Counted from the first letter of the stretch, positions 33,190 to 46,037 are shown. The stretch: DNA of 64,000 nt from Nymphaea colorata (GCF_008831285.2 NC_045141.1:10154106-10218105), one strand, 5' to 3'. A program made the numbers and translations. The notes: generated from the letters alone by a model not told the origin.

Positions 33190-34132
33190 AATAATTTTCT
33201 CCGGATCAGGATTCACCTATATCGATCATTCTTATTATTATGTCCCCATTGACAGGTGACATCGCAAGCTCTGCCTCCAGCTCACCGAACACAACTTGCA
33301 AGAAGTCTCATGGACATGTCGTATGAGGTCTAAGAACTGGATGAGGGAAAACCGATAGGATTATGGGATATTCTGCAAAGATGAAATAGTGCGTCAGGTA
33401 ATCTTCAGTTATAGATTCCGGAAATCCCCTGAGGACCAAGAAAAGTAATTTACTGGACAATGTCTCCGCCTCTTTCGTTGTGAGCATGGGTAGCAAGTCC
33501 TCTTAGGCAGTGCTTATACACATGAATTAATGACACCCGCGCACTGCCCTCACTGTACAATAAAATTAAAGATTAAGTGATTCCTTTCTGAAGTTAATGA
33601 AACAAGTACAAGTGACTTTCTTGCCATGGAATAATGGATGACAATAACTTCAGGTGGTTTGCTTCCTCATAATTTTCTCCTTCAACTTCGTTGCTGCTAC
33701 TCAACGTACTTCCCATGTATACAACATGTGCCTAGCTAGGAGATACACCCAATAAGCTAAAGGATGGATACCAAAATGTCTACAATTTCTTTGGAAAAGA
33801 AAAATAGAACGTAGGAAAAAAGCAATCTAATTGTAGGTAAACTCTTAAATTCATGGAAAAATTGGACTCAAAATTCATTTGGTTTTGGAAATTCTAAATT
33901 ACGCCCAACAATTCTATGAAATATATTTCGATGGTCTTTTATCACAAGAACTTTATCAATATAATTCTTGTTATTAACAGATAGTAACAACTAAGAAGAG
34001 GTCAATAAATTTTAACTACTAATCATGGAGTATCATATCAAGTATACGTACCTTTGGCGCTTTACTTGAAGCCCCATGGAGAAGGACAGAACCACAGACC
34101 AGGAAGAAAAGGAGCAGCCTGGTTTCTTCCAT
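33190..34132 (-). pseudogene. Subtilisin-like protease (subtilase) relic
   Basis: Exon 1 (34132-34052) encodes MEETRLLLFFLVCGSVLLHG then ASSKAPK, a good secretory signal peptide, and ends at a consensus donor AAG/GTACGT in phase 0. After an intron, 33540-33190 reads like an inhibitor-I9 propeptide and the start of the S8 peptidase domain: EDLLPMLTTKEAE, a YPIILSVFPHPVLRPHTT run (the propeptide end before the HTTRSWDF processing region), then DFLQ and GDIIIRMIDIGES holding the catalytic-Asp region. In-frame stops after HTTCP and after IGES kill it. The rest of the catalytic domain is missing. Intact plant subtilases have about 750 residues and act in the cell wall. Confidence 0.8.
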
Positions 34133-35594
34133 GGGCGACGTCGAGATTAATGGTGTTCTTCCTTCTCTGGAGGCCTTATTTGTAGCTGTGATCATGTGGG
34201 AAATGACCGAAACGAATTTGTGTGATCTGTATGGAATAGAACCTTGCTGTGGCCAAGTTAGAAAATTTGACTTATCGATGCTTTAGTCCTAGGGATCTTT
34301 TCTTTTTCTTTACTTTATTTCTTTATTTTTTTCCTCATTTTATTTTTCAGGAGGATTAAGAAAGTGAGCAGATATATTATTCCAACAAAGCATGCCTTGT
34401 CTTCCTTTTCTTCCCCATATATATGAAAGACTTACTTGACATTATGCCATGATCTTCAACCGGCTTGAACCATTGTGTTGCACACACACACACACATGGG
34501 ACCTGGACTGGTTGAGACTGAAATAATCAGGTTTAGTTTAGTTGGGATGTCAAATCAGGTTGTTACTGTTGTTGTTTTCACAAAGATTGTCCCATTAGGC
34601 AACAGATAGCTAAGAGAATAAAATGAACAGGAGTGTGTTTGATAAGAGCAACATTGTGCGCTTGTAAAATGTCTTTCAAAAGCTTTATATTATTGTTTCA
34701 AAACACAATGTGTAATCATGTCTAACGTCAAATTGTTGACATTAGGTTATGTTAACTTTTACGTCATGTATTTTGAAAACGTATCCCAATAAAACACAAA
34801 ATTTTATTCTTATGAAATGCTCACTGCAATAATCTTGTATTGGTAACGAGGAGGAAATGTTGCAACAATAATGTTTTTTTTTACTTAATTTATTGTGGCT
34901 GATCCGAGACCAACGGCGTATGAGATTACCGCATTGAGAAGAGAAAAAAAAAAGTCGAACTACTCTGAGGCCGACTTCCCCACTTTTTCATTTTACCCTC
35001 GCCGTATGAATTCTATTACTGATGAGCCATTGTACTTCAAGACCTCCAAGTTGAAGGATGATGAGTCAACATGAAGGCATGTGTTCCTCACAAGACATTC
35101 AGAGAGAGTTATTTAAACTAAAGTGGAAGAAAAAATAACAAAAGGAAGAAAAAAAAGAAGTCTGGGCTTCATGCATCCAACTGTTTGATGCTTTTGAAGT
35201 TGCCACAAAAACCAAAGAAAGCATCTTCCATTGCGGAAAATTGAATTTAATCAAATGAATATTCACATTGAGCAGCAACTCTTTCTTTTGTTTAGGACAA
35301 GCGACATGTTTTTCCAATTTAAAGAAGAAGAGGGAAAAAATAATCAAACCTGTTTCAACTGTATTGAAAGAAGAGACTTTAAGTGCAGCTTCCTGAAATC
35401 AGGGTGAGAAAAGGAGATGTGGGTGACAAGCAAGTACAAATATTCATCGGCGATGAAGAAGACTGAAATCTAGACCTTTTCCTTCTTTTGGCTTTGCCCC
35501 ACTCCTTTGGTGCCGTCACACGTGCTTTAAGCCCTCCTTCTCCCTTTCAAATCTTTGATTTTTTCTCATGATGTTGTCTTTGTAAGGCACGGCC
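34131..35594. repeat. Tandem duplication, unit 1 (upstream region of subtilase relic)
   Basis: The first of two about 1.46-kb direct repeats begins at the ATGG overlapping the subtilase start codon and ends at GGCACGGCC. Both breakpoints lie in a CCATGG word. A TATATATGG-like box (complement, near 34425) lies about 290 bp upstream of the start codon. No gene is recognisable within. Confidence 0.9.
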
Positions 35595-37050
35595 ATGGGC
35601 GACGTCGAGATTAATGGTGTTCTTCCTTCTCTGGAGGCCTTATTTGTAGCTGTGATCATGTGGGAAATGGCCGAAACGAATTTGTGTGAGCTGTATGGAA
35701 TAGAACCTTGCTGTGGCCAAGTTAGAAAATTTGACTTATCGATGCTTTAGTCCTAGGGATCTTTTCTTTTTCTTTACTTTATTTCTTTATTTTTTTCCTC
35801 ATTTTATTTTTCAGGAGGATTAAGAAAGTGAGCAGATATATTATTCCAACAAACCATGCCTTGTCTTCCTTTTCTTCCCAATATATATGAAAGACTTACT
35901 TGACATTATGCCATGATCTTCAACCGGCTTGAACCATTGTGTTGCACACACACACAAACATGGGACCTAGACTGGTTGAGACTCAAATAATCAGGTTTAG
36001 TTTAGTTGGGATATGAAATCAGGTTGTTACTGTTGTTGTTTTCACAAAGATTGACCCATTAGGCAACATATACCTAAGAATTAAATGAATAGGAGTGTGT
36101 TTGATAAGAGCAACATTGTGCGCTTGTAAAATGTATTTCAAAAGCTTTATATTATTGTTTCAAAACACAATGTGTAATCATGTCTAACGTCAAATTGTTG
36201 ACATTTGGTTATGTTAACTTTTACGTCATGTATTTTGAAGACGTATCCCCATAAAACACAAAATATTATTCTTATCAAATGCTCACTGCAATAATCTTGT
36301 TTCGGTAACGAGGAGGACATGTTGCAACAATAATGTATTTTTTTTTACTTAATTTATTGTGTCCGATCCGAGACCAACTGCGTATGAGATTACCGCATTG
36401 AGAAGAGAAAAAAAAAGTCGAACTACTCTGAGGCCGACTTCCCCACTTTTTCATATCGCCACATGAATTCTATTAGTGATGAGCCATTGTACTTCAAGAC
36501 CTTCAAGTTGAAGGATGATGAGTCAACATGAAGGCATGTGTTCCTCACAAGACATTCACAGAGAGTTATTTAAACTAAAGTGGAAGAAAAAATAACAAAA
36601 GGAAGAAAAAAAAGAAGTCTGGGCTTCATGCATCCAACTGTTTGATGCTTTTGAAGTTGCCACAAAAACCCAAAGAACGCATCTTCCGTTGGGGAAAATT
36701 GAATTTAATCAAATGAATATTCACATTGAGCAGCAACTCTTTCTTTTGTTTAGGACAAGCGACATGTTTTTCCAATTTAAAGAAGAAGAGGGAAAAAACA
36801 ATCAAACCTGTTTCAACTGTATTGAAAGAAGAGACTTTAAGTGCAGCTTCCTGAAATCAGGGTGGGAAGAGGAGATGTGGGTGACAAGCAAGTACAAATA
36901 TTCATCGGCGATGAAGAAGACTGAAATCTAGACCTTTTCCTTCTTTTGGCTTTGCCCCGCTCCTTTGGTGCCGTCACGTGCTTTAAGCCCTCCTTCTCCC
37001 TTTCAAATCTTTGATTTTTTCTCATGATGTTGTCTTTGTAAGGCACGGCC
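35595..37050. repeat. Tandem duplication, unit 2
   Basis: Second unit, offset 1464 bp from the first, about 97 percent alike with a few short indels. It again ends at AAGGCACGGCC/ATGG. Flanking sequence after 37051 is unique. Confidence 0.9.
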
Positions 37051-37728
37051 ATGGCGGTTGGCTTCTTTCTAGAGTGCCCCATTAAATTTAACAGGTCTAG
37101 TCCCCCCATGGTTTTTCATTGCATGTAGAAAGTGTTTGGTTCCCATTTTCAGAATGTTGAAAGCAAGAACACCTTGTTCATGCATGTTCCGAAAGACATA
37201 TGGATAAACGTTGTCATTTAAAACCACATTTTAAAAAATTCTGGTAAATAAACTGAATGATGTTTTCAAACAACTTAGTAATTTAGTCACATAAATGAAT
37301 GAGAGCAATGGAAAGATAAGTAGTCACATAAGTGAACAGGACACTAGTAAAGCTTAGAGAAACAATGACCACTCCCACTTTTGATGGATAGGCAAAGGAG
37401 CCAGAAGTATAAAAAATGTCACATAAAATTAGTTGACATCAAAGACGGGGACACCCATGGCTTGGGATGTACAAAGGCCCCACATGCAGTTTCTCATTTC
37501 AAAATTTGCCATATTAAAAAAAGGAAAAATGTCTTCTTAATGAATAGCAATTATAAGAGAGTATAACAATTGCCGTGTTTCTTTTGTACAGGTTGCATAT
37601 AAAGTTTGATATAGACAAATTTTTACGAACACCCATCTTTTCATTGAGTTAAAAAATTTAATTGTTCATTAACTTATTAAGGTACTCTTGTGTAGTAGTG
37701 CAATTTGTTATTCAATTAGTAATAGCCT

Positions 37729-37828
37729 NNNNNNNNNNNNNNNNNNNNNNNNNNNNNNNNNNNNNNNNNNNNNNNNNNNNNNNNNNNNNNNNNNNNNNNN
37801 NNNNNNNNNNNNNNNNNNNNNNNNNNNN
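37729..37828. other. Assembly gap (100 N)
   Basis: Exactly 100 N, the conventional spacer for a gap of unknown size. It truncates the LRR part of the NLR relic at 37829-40265. Confidence 1.
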
Positions 37829-40265
37829 TTTATAACCACAAATTCCCAACCACTATATGCAATGTGAGGTTCCAAAGCCTCCAGCAAACCCCTCTCTTCA
37901 GAAGCACTATCTGTCAATGTCTCCCACCTTGAAGTCCAATTACACACCAATTAGCTCATGCCTCTCCTTAAGATGTACGTTCTTTGCATCGATCACTTTC
38001 ACCCTTTCTCCCGCAAACCTTCAATCAACAATTCTCCCTTCAGTTTGTTCAACTCTTTCAGTTCATTAATATTGCAACCTCTTGTCTTCCCTTTGTCATC
38101 GCATACCATAAACCTATGCAAGGTCCGTAAATTAGTAAGCTTCCCTAGTCCTTCGGCTACAAATTCCAATTTCTCTGTATCTTTCAGGCCAAGATGCCTC
38201 AAGTTGCACAGTTTGACCATTTCCTTGTGCAACTCTTGGATTTGACTGTAACATAAATCCAACGTTAGCAAGTTATAGAGTCTGCCGATTGAACTGGGCA
38301 ACCATCTCACATTAGACCAGCTTAGATTGAGATATTTTAGAAGTGAAAAAGTCTTCAATGGACTTTGGCAGCTCATCCATTAAACATGGCAATGACAACA
38401 ACATCAACCATTTGAAATTGGTTAAGTCTTTAATATGGATCAACGGCAATTCTGCATGGTCCAATAATGTGCGCAACTTATTTGCTGCTTCCGAGGCATT
38501 ATGCTTGTGCACTTCTGCATCGTTGACACCAAATAATGACAGATGGTGGGTGTGCTCAGAGGCATGGCTATATTCCTTGCCACCAATATATAAGGCAAGG
38601 TAATGCAAAATGCCATGCAACTTCAGACAAGTGCCCTCAAAAAATTCTACTATGGGTTCTTCAATCAAGCATCAGTTCATCAGATCTTTAATATATTGGT
38701 TTGCTGTCACTCCACATCTATGCTGTCCTTTTCCTCAATCAATTCATGCGCCACCCACTGCCTTATCAATGTCTCCCTTTCAATTTCACAATCCTTTGGA
38801 TAAATGCAGCAATAAACAAAACAACTCTTCAAATAATGCGGCAAGTCATCATAGTTCAGCATGAGACCTGGAAGAATTTTGCCCCCAATTTCAGCTGCAG
38901 GCATCTTCCATTCCCATATCTTACTACCCTCAACGAATTTCCAATCTCAGTATGCATTTTCTTGGTATGCATCATCGACCCTACCGTCTTAATTACAAGC
39001 GGCAACCCACCACACTTCCTTACTATTCTCTTTCCAACATCTCTGATCTTGTGCATCATCAAATCTTCTTCTGTTTGGCCTTCTCTTAATGCCTCCTTTA
39101 GAAACAACTCCCAGCTTTGGTCAAAACTAAATTCTCGTAACTCATGCATATAAGAAGCATGCATCCCATACGATACATTTTTGTTTCTACTGGTCATCAA
39201 AATATTGCTCCCCATTACACCCATCATCAATGTTCCCTCTACCTTTTTCTCCCACCATTTCAGTTCCCACACATCATCTAGGACCAACAAAAATTTTCCC
39301 TTTGAGAGCTCGTTCCGTAATTGTGTGCACAACTCACTCAAGGAACAATCAAGGTTTTCTCCAGATCCCTTGCATACTTCCCTTAGTATCTGCCGCACCA
39401 AATCCTTACGGTTTGGCCTTTCTGAAACACAAACCCACCATCTACGTTTCCCAAAATATTCTTCAAGTTCTTTAAAGACCATTTTTGCAAGAGTTGTTTT
39501 GCCAATTCCACCTTTTCCTACAATAGAAATAATAGAAACACCACGCTTTTGTGTCTTACTTCTCTCTGTGGAGTCATTCAACAAAAGCTTTTCTACTATC
39601 ACCTTTTTATCATCCTCCTGCCTGTGGGTGGTTGTACACCCATGTGATGGGTTATCTCTCGGGAGTTGTCATGTTCACCATGAACAAGACCCTCACCACC
39701 AATATCTCTTCAAAACACATCTACCATCATCTTATTATTTCTTTTATTTCATCAAGCTTTTGGTTGATATTTTAATATCATCTGCAAGTTTGTTGGAAGC
39801 AGATACATGTTCCTTAAAGCAAGAACACAGAGTGGTCCAGGGCTTCCTTACCTTGTTCCATGAAGTTATAAAATGCTTTTCCCTTTTGCAAAGTGCGATT
39901 GTGGTTTGGTATCCTTCGATGATGTCCTGGGAATCATAGAAAACATCCTTCAGCTCTCCCTCCAGATCTCTATTGCGTTCATTGCTGAAAAAGGGCTTCT
40001 GATCTACGACTTTTAGGGCCTTCTCAAAGCATCTCAGCTTTTCTTTGAGAACCTCGAGATCATCTTTGGCATTCAAGATGTGGTCCACCTTTTCTTTTAA
40101 CATGCTGGTTACATCCCCAACAGAATAGAAATAAGTGTTTGTACAAGGGTGTCGATTACTGTTGTCATCTGCTTCTCTGTTTTTATCTTGGTAGAAGAAA
40201 GAGCTAGCAGAGGAAGAGAACTGGAAATCTGAAAATGGATGGAGAGGAAGACCAAGGAAGGCCAA
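37829..40265 (-). pseudogene. CC-NBS-LRR resistance gene relic 1
   Basis: Minus strand, in order. Coiled coil (40265-39744) with an EDVID-like LEGELKDVFYDSQDIIEG. NB-ARC (39602-38856) with P-loop GKGGIGKTTLAK, kinase-2 LLVLDDVW, RNBS-B GSNILMTSRN and CGGLPL. RNBS-D region LKSCFVYCCIYPKDCEIERE (38904-38707). MHD-like LKLHGILHYLALYIG (about 38636). LRRs from 38376. An intact protein would be an intracellular pathogen sensor. The reading changes frame at about 39690, 39625, 38930, 38690 and 38350, and stops lie in the linker. The LRR continues to the N gap (SASEERGLLEALEP). The many indels suggest a pseudogene, though assembly error cannot be excluded. Confidence 0.9.
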
Positions 40266-41471
40266 ACAAATTTAGGTCCACCACTTCTTAAATCTTGAAA
40301 GGAGAAGGAAAATGAAGGAAGTGCTCTACAGGCTGGAAAGGTCCATGATTGGTGCTAAATAAATCTGGAAAAATTCCCGATCCACAAACTTCTACATCAC
40401 CTAGAGTTCCTGTTTCTCACGTTTGTCGGACTTCTCTTTGGATGCATGATTTTTTTTTTTCAACATCCAAAATTTTATTTAGCCCATCCAAGTTTTGTGA
40501 CCTGACCATTGAGTAGAAGTACAATTTGTTCGTGCCGTGAGGGAATGCCATCAACCTTGCAGAAGTGGTGGTGCTGTCGCTTGTCACCCGCTCTGCGTGG
40601 GGAGACTTTGACTGCCAACTTTTGCTTTGGCGAAGAAAAGCAAGTGGGTGATGCTCAACCAACCATACGGTGCGTGCTCCACTTGTCAATGGCTTCAATT
40701 TTGGCGTCTTTATGTTTTGATGGGCAAGAAAATTTTTCAAATCTTTAAATTTTATTTACATGGCTACAAGAAATATTTCCTGCCCATCAAACCAGCCCTG
40801 ATGGAAACCAGGTCATAGAATCCTGCTTTCCACTTAGGCCTCGAAGCAGCGCTTACGACCAAAGGAAAATAGTGTGAGAGTTTTGACCTTTTATCTAATT
40901 GGCAAGTTATGGAATTGCTTAATCACAAACAGGAAGTCAGAATTTTTGAATTGGCTGGTGTCGGAGTTCCTCAATTTTGGAGGTTCAAAACCTACCATGC
41001 TCCAACCTGTCTTGTAAAATAACAAACCATTTTCTGTCAATTAACTAAGCCAAAAAAAAAAGCCTAGCTCGAAGTGGGCATCAATGAGGTAGGCAGTCCT
41101 TGAGTGGGGGACACTTAGAATATTTAAGTGGTAAAGGTAGTACAATGGGGCCTTTTAGTTTCATAGCCAAAATGATTTGGATTCAATGATGTTGATGGGT
41201 GCACTCAAAAACTTCCACTCAATCTATAAATGACAATCTGTTCATCATGGAGGGAAACCAACCCATTTGAAAGTGGAGAATCCAATCTACCTGTCCATTA
41301 AAGAAAGGAGAAAAGAAAATGAAGAAAAGGACACCATGCACATGGTTGCCTTTCTGCCTCTTTTTTTTTAATGGAAACTAGAGAGCACCCACGGTGATCA
41401 TGAGTTCATGGCTCTTTGGGAGCCAACTCTTCACGGGATGAATCCACAGGCTCAATCTAAGAGGTGACAAG
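40266..41471. other. Upstream region of NLR relic 1, no gene seen
   Basis: Short open readings on both strands (40417-40820) have no recognisable domain. No clear promoter element was identified. Confidence 0.5.
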
Positions 41472-42155
41472 AGCATCATTTTAATTAGGATAGAACAAGG
41501 GCACTAAAGCAAAAAAGAGGCAGTTCTGACATGAATTTAATCCATAATATCCACCAGTAAAATAGACAGAGCGACGAGAACATCATTTTCTTTACGAGAG
41601 ACAAAGGGTATTCGTACAAACTAAAGCAAAAAAACGGACAGCTATGAAATGAATTTCATCTAAAGCATCCAGCAGTCAAAAAGACATGGTAAGAGAATAA
41701 CTTTATTTTTGATAGACCCAAAAGAATGGCTGCAAGGTGCTTGAACTGGCTTTAAGCACTAAAAGATTGCATTGCTCATTCATTGAGAAAGACGCCCGTT
41801 TAACCCTTCCTTCTCAGCATCATTTTCATTAGAATAGACCAAGGATATTCGTATACGCTAAAGCAAAAAAGGCAGTTATATGAATTTAATCCATAATATC
41901 CACCAGCAAAAGAGACAAAGTGACAAGAACAACATTTTCTTTACGATAGACAAAGGGTATTCATACAAACTAAAGCAAAAAAAAGACAGTTACGAAATGA
42001 ATTTAATCAAAAGCATCGAGCAGTAAAAAAGACAGTGATAAGAGAATAATTTTATTTATGCTAGAGCCAAAAGAATGGCTGCAAGGTGCTTTAACTGTCT
42101 TTAAGCACTAAAAGATTGCATTCCTCATTCATTGAGGAAGAAGCCCCTTTAGCCC
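41472..42155. repeat. Two-level tandem repeat
   Basis: Two units of about 346 bp begin at GCATCATTTT (41472 and 41818). Each unit holds about three degenerate sub-repeats of about 110 bp sharing ACTAAAGCAAAAAA, GAATTTAAT and CCACCAGTAAAA. The third ends in AAGAATGGCTGCAAGGTGCT. A stray sub-repeat lies at 44283-44338. Non-coding. Confidence 0.85.
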
Positions 42156-42440
42156 TTCTTTCTCTCTCTCTATGTGTGTGTGTGTGTGTTCATTCCATAT
42201 GGTAACTTCAACTGATTGATGACATATCCTCCTTTTATTGCTGGAACATTGCCTAATTTCCATGTTTTGTCTGCGTGTGCAATCTATGGAGCTAGTTTGC
42301 TCAGCTTAACAACAAATGCATGGCGTGAAGCAGCAATTGCAGTACTTTCTATCTACATATTCAAACTTCCAACTGACAATTCCTAGTTCCTTTTTTTCTG
42401 CTTTACTATGTATGTGTCAATGTGCATGCACACATGCATC

Positions 42441-42446
42441 TGTGTA

Positions 42447-42485
<39 letters not shown>
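42441..42485. repeat. Compound (GT)n(GA)n microsatellite
   Basis: A GT run switches directly to a GA run followed by A-rich DNA. A shorter GT run is at 42174-42189. Confidence 0.95.
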
Positions 42486-43434
42486 AAAAAAGGAGACAGT
42501 TGAGTGACAAAAAAGGAGTCCACCCATAAGGAATGGGATTCCTTCACCAAAGAAATATTGCCTCAGGGATGACAAGGACCCTAAACCTTGATTTTGCACA
42601 TGGCTGCCATGTTACTCTTTGCCAAGCACTTTTCATGTTGACATGACACCCCTCAACTTTTTCCACTCTCTATGTATCTTAAACTTCTTCTATGTTCAAC
42701 ATTAATGGCACAACAAGGTTTAAATCCCAAGACAATAATAGATGGTAAAATTTCACTTTCTATATCTAGCTGAAAACAACAACTCCTTCACCTCATTCCC
42801 CCACATTAATTTTGAAGTTCTTGATTTTAGGAATATACCATTCAACTCCAGACATTGTGAGCCAACAATGCCAGCTAGCCAAACAAGTTCTGCAACATGA
42901 GCCACAGGCATCATATCTCAAATAAATGGAAAATTCAAGGCCAAAATGTCAATAGACATGCATGAATGAGTATGCATATCCAAGATGTCTGTTTCAACGC
43001 CACCAAACCTTGCAGTGTAACTTACATCACCAATACTCCACCCATTAAACATGTGTAGATAGTTGGTTATCAAGCATTTTTTTTAAGAATAAAGCTCTCT
43101 CTTCTTGAGAGTCTAAGAGAAAACATTTCTATAGGAGTAACAAACCTTATCACACATTACTGTTAGTTGGTTGAATCAGTTCATGTGATTGAACCACATT
43201 CCCACTGTGTTCTCCACCTGTATTCTAAAATTGAACACATGCTGTGCCAATATATATAAACTATAAATTTTGATACAAAGATAGAAGTTGCTACAATCTG
43301 TTTTGCATGATTATCTTTATAAAATTTGATACAATCTAGAATATGAAAAATCTTTACACCACAAACAGCAGATGCCGAAATCATGCTCCTTCCTTCACTA
43401 AAATGACATCACCAACATGAATCTATGCAGGCCA
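42486..43434. other. Gene-free stretch
   Basis: No coding or element signal was recognised. Confidence 0.5.
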
Positions 43435-43853
43435 TCACCATCTCCATCTTGTTTTGCATGGTTCACAATCTAATCCTGTGCTAGGTTCATCCATGTTGAC
43501 AGCCTTCACGAGAGAAAACAGATTGCATGTCAGGAGCAGAAGGTCCATTAACTCTGGCCGTGGGTGGAGTGCATAACAGCTGTCAATTGCCAAGAATTTA
43601 ATTTTGGAGAGGCAGGCGATCTGTTCCTTGCATCCCTGGGACATGTTGTTGCTATTGCATCATTTTGTTGGAGAGCAATATTATTGAAATCCACCAGAGA
43701 CTTGAGATTGGGGATGTCAGAAAGGCATTGGTGTCTTAGTTTCGGGAGGCATTTCCCATAGCCTCCCAAGGTTATGTCCCCAGTGAAACCTTCCAGTTGC
43801 AATTCCTCCAGTCGGGAGAGACACCACACCCACTGGAAATGGATTGGATTCAT
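43435..43853 (-). pseudogene. Detached NLR leucine-rich-repeat C-terminus
   Basis: Minus strand: CLSRLEELQLEGFTGDITLG, GYGKCLPKLRH and IPNLKSLVDFNNI correspond to the last LRRs of the NLR relic at 61674-63998 (SQLEYLSLSCFTEDISLG, HWQCLLKLRKL, LWLPNLKSLVDVSNI). A second frame (43644-43435) continues with KIKFLAIDSCYALHPRPELM. No NB-ARC or upstream LRRs lie at higher coordinates, so this is an isolated 3' end. It is upstream of NLR relic 1 in the same orientation. Confidence 0.75.
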
Positions 43854-46029
43854 ATCAGCATGAAAATGGATTCAACATGCATATTCTTGAATTATGACAG
43901 GTAAAAACAAATCCATTTGCAGTAACAGCTTTATGGGGGTTAGCCCCTTACCCTTATTTAAACAAAATCGCCTATACATGGGATGGTTAGCATTACACAA
44001 ATGCTAATTTTCACAATCAGAAAAACAAAGGGTTGACTAGACCCTCCAAATGAGCACAAAGAGAAAACCAACTATGCGAGTAAGGAAGATGACCAGAGTT
44101 GAGATCTATAATCGGGTGCGAGTAAGGAAGACTGAGGAGCCTTGATGTCCTCAAACATGGAAAAACCAAACCCCTATCAGAGCCAGATGGGTACTTTATT
44201 TGGCTATTGAGGGCCGATTATGTACTCAAGGATGCCACAAAAGATTTGGTATATCTGTGGCTTCGGCCTATACTATAAACTAATGCAAAAATGACAGTTA
44301 TGAAATGAATTTAATACCAAAGTGTCCACCAGTCAAAATCCGAAATTTCGTTAGATGTTGGGATTGAGCATACGGCACATCATCTGGTGAAAGCCTGGTG
44401 TGTTTGTGTGTCTGTGTGCAAGTGTACATGTATGGACTTCTCCAACTGTCAAGATGCTTCGGACTCTCAAACACAGCCTCATGCACATACACACAGTCAA
44501 ATGGGTGCTAGCATCTGCTAATAGTTAATCGAGTCAAATGATAGCATGTTCACGCAAAAATATTGTGCTTGTGCCATGTTTACTATAAGTGCTTACGTTC
44601 TACTGCTTCTACACCTCTCTCTCTAGTAATGGATATAGATATGATTTTGATCCAATCAAACTACACGACACATATTCAAACATGTGAATTCAAAAAAAGT
44701 GCAAACTAGATCCAACTCTTATGTCTGTGAGTTAGATCCATACATCTTCAAACAGAATTACAGAATGCTGAGATGTAGTATGTAAGTTTGAAACCATTCT
44801 GCCCCACAGCAAAGTCAAAAAGCTTGTGCTATAAGAGTCGTTTATATTTTTATGATTAACTTAATATATGTTTCTCATCAAATTACTCTTAAGATCATAT
44901 CTATGAGGTTAGATTGCCCAAAAAATATTTTAACAATTAATTTTAATAGGTCTAGTTTATGCCTCTTACCCATTTGGTCTGCTTTTCACCAACTTTCCTT
45001 ATATATATAGAGAGTGACCCCAGCAGTGCAGTCAGATCTGATTGTAGAATGGATCAATGACGCAGGTTCACACGGGTCAGATTTTAGAATGGATCCAATA
45101 ACCAATTAGTTAGGAAGCTCTATTTAAATGAACAGGTAGTTCTTTTGGAGCGGGTGAAGATTATAATTAATTGAAAACCCTAAACTTATGTTGCTTTCAT
45201 TTAAACAATTTTCCTTCTTTTACATTCAATTTGTGCTCTTGTTCTTCACTAGATTTGTAGTTTTCCTCAGGGAATAGAGCTTATACTTTAATTACTGCTT
45301 TGGGGGGGGAGGAGAGAGAGAGAGAGATCTTTTGTTTTGTCAACAAATTGTTCTGTTTGTTTACCGCTCCAAAGTTCAGCTGCTGAAGATTTGATCTTTA
45401 GTGTTTATTTTTAGGTCTGAAATGTCTAAGATGGCAGCTTAATGGTTCAGTTTTATTCTTTTCCTTTTTTTCTTTTCAATGAAAAATTGCTTTCTTTTCA
45501 ATGGAAAACATGATTAACACTACAAAAAACAATAGTTTTACTCATGGGAGGAATGCATCAGTAAAAATTGCAAAGTCATCAATATAAGTTGTAGCCACAA
45601 TTTGAGGAGCACCAGAATCCGAAGGTTAAACTTCCCATTGCTTGTAGGGTCTCTACACTTCAGTAAGTGAAAAACATACAGAAGGCCCCATGACAAGATA
45701 CAACAAACTATTATAACAATTGATATATACTTACACTTTGCCTTTTGTACTCTTCATCTTGTAAAGCACTTGACAATTTACTCCAAATACGTCATATTTG
45801 AAGTAGAAAATCAATGTGTCTATGTTCCAATAACCTTTCTCAGGCTTTGAGAGCCTCTAAATTGCTGTAAATGCATTTCTTGGGTGAAGGATGTCTACCA
45901 AGGACTTGAGCTTGGGGGAACAAGAACGTCACAAGCACCTCAGTTTCTCATCGTTGCCATGGCCTCCCAAACTAAAAAAAGAACAACGTATCCTGCTGTG
46001 TCTCTACTGAGCGGGAAAATATTAACCAA
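43854..46029. other. Gene-free stretch with minor repeats
   Basis: It contains a stray sub-repeat (44283-44338), a dispersed repeat (44867-44955, also at 58762-58853), a G-run plus GA tract (45300-45328) and a CACTA-like start CACTACAAAAAACAATAG at 45518 without a partner. No gene is seen. Confidence 0.5.
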
Positions 46030-46037
46030 TATCAAAC

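Noticed and set aside
36689-37109. Open readings on both strands near the tandem duplication
   Set aside because: Unit 1 holds the matching DNA with frame changes; no family resemblance, so they are likely chance.
39181-39939. 252-residue plus-strand reading
   Set aside because: Antisense of the NB-ARC and coiled-coil regions of the NLR relic.
41472-42155. CRISPR-like array
   Set aside because: Units are long, degenerate and contiguous without unique spacers; the sequence is plant nuclear.
42316-42507. Short reading with Cys-Val and Arg-Glu repeats
   Set aside because: Translation of the (GT)n(GA)n microsatellite.
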